From NCBI GenBank assembly GCA_024227235.1, contig JAAEKY010000428.1:1-64000 (forward strand): a DNA stretch of 64,000 nucleotides, read 5' to 3'. The notes under the pieces were generated by a model. It was given only the letters and a program-made list of their open reading frames with translations, was not told the origin of the DNA and searched no databases. Position 1 is the first letter of the stretch. Every line of letters starts with the position of its first letter. Origin of the DNA: Desulfobacteraceae bacterium (lineage in GTDB: Bacteria; Desulfobacterota; Desulfobacteria; Desulfobacterales; Desulfobacteraceae). Positions 62,406-64,000 of the stretch are shown here, one piece after another. The translations under genes and the position numbers were made by a program.

Positions 62406-63377
62406 CTATGTTTTCCAAGTTTGGATTAGGGTATATTCATAACTTTTAAACACACTCCCGCTAATTAGTTCTGCCCATTTTTGCTTAAAATAGTCTATGA
62501 AATCAGGATGAATTATAGTGCTTATTAACTGTGGATTATTTAGCCAGCTTTTCGAATCATACCCAAAGACATTTTTTGCTGCTTGACTGACATACTCATA
62601 TTTTCCATCTGGCAAAGACATGCGATAAGCCGCATCATTTAACCCTTCTAATAATTCTCTATGTTTCTTATCACGCTCCTGAAGTGTCTTCTCCGCTTGT
62701 TTGATCTCAGTTATTAAACAAGCCTGTTGAACATTTTGATAGGCTGCGGTAGATAATTGATTGGCAAGGGTGAACAGAAGGTTGGCAATCCGTGTGAATT
62801 GTTCACACGACATAGCGGGTACTTCGCGAAACGCCTCGATCACTATCTTTTAATCGCTCCCGATTTCTCGGGCATAGGCCATCATTTTGTCTTCAGACTG
62901 CAACTCATCGCGTACCTGGCCGATTAGCCAGTTGGCAATGTGCTTCCCACCGATAGTAATACCCGCGCCAGCATCCCAAAGCCCTCCACTCATACAGGGC
63001 TGGATGGTGGGGCCTGCTGGATTGAATCGACCGATCATCGCGTCGGATTTAAAGCAGTTACTCAAGCCATTTTCTGTTTTACGAATGATGTCTTTGCATA
63101 GCCGACAAAAATTGCTTGGAGTGGTAATCGGTGTCCCGTCTATGTTAGTGATAATGGATGCAACTCCGGTAGCCTTTGCAAACTCATCTTGAATGCATTG
63201 GATATCATTAATGTTGAACAAATCCTCGAAGACAATATTCCCGTCATCTTTCAACGGATGGGTTAGTGATAAAATTCGCTTTTTGAGAGCATCTCTTGAT
63301 CGTTTGAAGTCGGACTTTTCTTTTTTTAATTCCTTTATCCGTTGTTCTAATTCTTCATAGGTCGATTTTGCCGACAT
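62406..63377 (-). pseudogene. PocR-PAS sensory protein gene, nonsense-interrupted and truncated
   Basis: Frame from ATG 63377: a coiled coil (1-40) and a PocR ligand domain (IVFEDLFNINDIQCIQDEFAKATGVAS, then CRLCKDIIRKTENGL and QPCMSGGLWDAGAGI). The frame is cut by TAA at 62850-62852 after REIGSD. It then continues in the same frame (IEAFREVPAMSCEQFTRIA, NQLSTAAYQNVQQA) into a PAS domain (about 62640-62430) and stops inside it at TLIQTWKT. In related proteins the stop position is usually Glu, one base away (GAA to TAA). The expected kinase or output part is missing. The residual end resembles the dispersed intergenic repeat. A decayed sensor gene. Confidence 0.8.
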
Positions 63378-63832
63378 TAAAAAGTCTCCGATTATTAAAT
63401 TTTATAAATATTCCTACTGATATGTTATCAATTAATCAGTTGGTATCTGTATTAAATAATGAAGACATTATGAACTTGCTCAGACAGAATTATGGGAATT
63501 AAAATAACCAACCAATTTTTTTAAATTAAAGTGTATCCTGCGATCATACTATACTATAATACATAAAAAAAATCATACTAATCAAAAATGCATTAAAGAA
63601 ATTAAAACTTTTGAACGCATTGAGTTTTTTAACTTTATAGGAGAAAATAATAAGGGACCAGACTTAATCAATCTGATCTCAATCGCATTTAAACTGAGCT
63701 GAATCTCAGATAGACCCAGTTAATTTGGGCCGAGGTTTACGAATGATTTCCGGACAGCTTTATTATAAATGCAGGCCCTACGTATAGGAGAAACTTTATA
63801 AGACGCAGAAATTGGATCAAAAATCTTATTTT
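63378..63832. other. Intergenic stretch without a recognisable gene
   Basis: About 455 AT-rich bases between the PocR pseudogene and the flagellin gene, downstream of the latter. I see no coding frame of note and no clear terminator hairpin; only short palindromic words (CTGAG...CTCAG near 63695-63710). Confidence 0.4.
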
Positions 63833-64000
63833 TTATCCAAATATATCGACAATATTCTTGGCCGTCGCATTCGCCTGGGCCATGGCAAATGCTCTTGCCT
63901 TATTAAGCAGTTTAATTTTGTTTAAATTTGACGATTCTGCTGCATAATCAAGATCCCTGATCTCAGATTCTGCAGAGAGCGTATTTATTCTGGAATTCGT
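63833..64000 (-). CDS. Flagellin, C-terminal fragment
   Basis: The last 55 residues of a gene that runs off the right edge. The peptide (SRINTLSAESEIRDLDYAAE, then a helix with NKARAFAMAQANATAKNIVDIFG) has the D0/D1 C-terminal pattern of flagellin: R-I-x-D-like start, DYAAE, and an amphipathic helix with MAQAN. The stop TAA is at 63833-63835. It indicates a flagellated organism. Confidence 0.85.
   Translation of the reverse strand, partial: TNSRINTLSAESEIRDLDYAAESSNLNKIKLLNKARAFAMAQANATAKNIVDIFG

Noticed and set aside
62406-62843. Separate short PAS protein starting at GTG 62843
   Set aside because: It is in the same frame as the PocR part, follows an in-frame TAA by two codons and has no ribosome binding site, so it is the continuation of one broken gene.
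62850-62852. Readthrough or recoding of the stop in the PocR gene
   Set aside because: The codon is TAA, which is not used for selenocysteine or pyrrolysine, and no recoding structure is seen. A nonsense mutation is simpler.
1-64000. tRNA, rRNA, prophage or complete insertion sequence
   Set aside because: I looked for T-loop-like words, integrase, transposase and phage structural proteins and saw none.

Overview
The window reads as chromosomal DNA of an AT-rich, Gram-negative anaerobe, most probably a sulfate-reducing Desulfobacterota of the Desulfobacteraceae type. This is an inference from a tetraheme class-III-like cytochrome c, MglA/roadblock and DUF4388 proteins, a DAHP synthase-prephenate dehydratase fusion, many large hybrid histidine kinases, and flagellin at the right edge. 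I see no rRNA, tRNA, CRISPR array, prophage or complete insertion sequence.

Layout. 1-1141: a partial membrane gene, a frameshifted PII-like gene and a YciH/SUI1 gene. 1191-7568 (minus): a QueG-like Fe-S protein, then a yge-like amino-acid catabolic run (threonine-synthase-like PLP enzyme, second fold-II PLP enzyme, YgeY hydrolase, carbamate kinase). It is divergent from a 1058-residue sensor kinase with a periplasmic ABC-type binding domain. 11011-15161: a NarL-type response regulator and dCache kinase pair, divergent from a tetraheme cytochrome. 15360-20515: a small-GTPase module (roadblock, MglA-like GTPase, duplicated-domain protein, zinc ribbon, second roadblock, membrane protein, opposing DUF4388 protein). 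20770-26782: Mth938-like, NUDIX, Ski2-like helicase, RidA, EttA and an FCD-GntR regulator. 26935-29074 (minus): a DAHP synthase-prephenate dehydratase fusion behind a complete phenylalanine attenuator (promoter, 25-residue Phe-rich leader peptide, pause hairpin, antiterminator, terminator). 29184-30583: two CBS proteins. 31206-43717 (minus): a long run with a frameshifted MoaD/ThiS-like carrier, a ThiF/MoeB-like E1, Sir2, HIT and a glycogen set (GH13, GH133 debranching, phosphorylase, GT5 synthase, GH13 branching enzyme). 43817-49455: small unknowns, a lipoprotein, a LysE exporter, a rhomboid protease and a BarA-like kinase. 49628-58346: a compact five-gene operon coding for a PfaC-like KS-CLF-DH protein, OleA, OleB, a membrane coiled-coil protein and OleC. 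58362-64000: a DHH-CBS protein, a His-rich secreted protein, an AsmA-family protein, a PocR-PAS pseudogene and the 3' end of a flagellin gene.

The most interesting system is the 49.6-58.3 kb operon. It couples a polyunsaturated-fatty-acid-synthase-type ketosynthase/chain-length-factor/dehydratase polypeptide to head-to-head olefin synthesis (OleA, OleC, OleB) without OleD, and carries an unknown membrane protein within the operon. Four loci (PII-like, MoaD-like, GH13/GH133 junction, PocR) are broken by single-base changes. Three of these involve short homopolymers, so either recent gene decay or sequencing indels should be considered.
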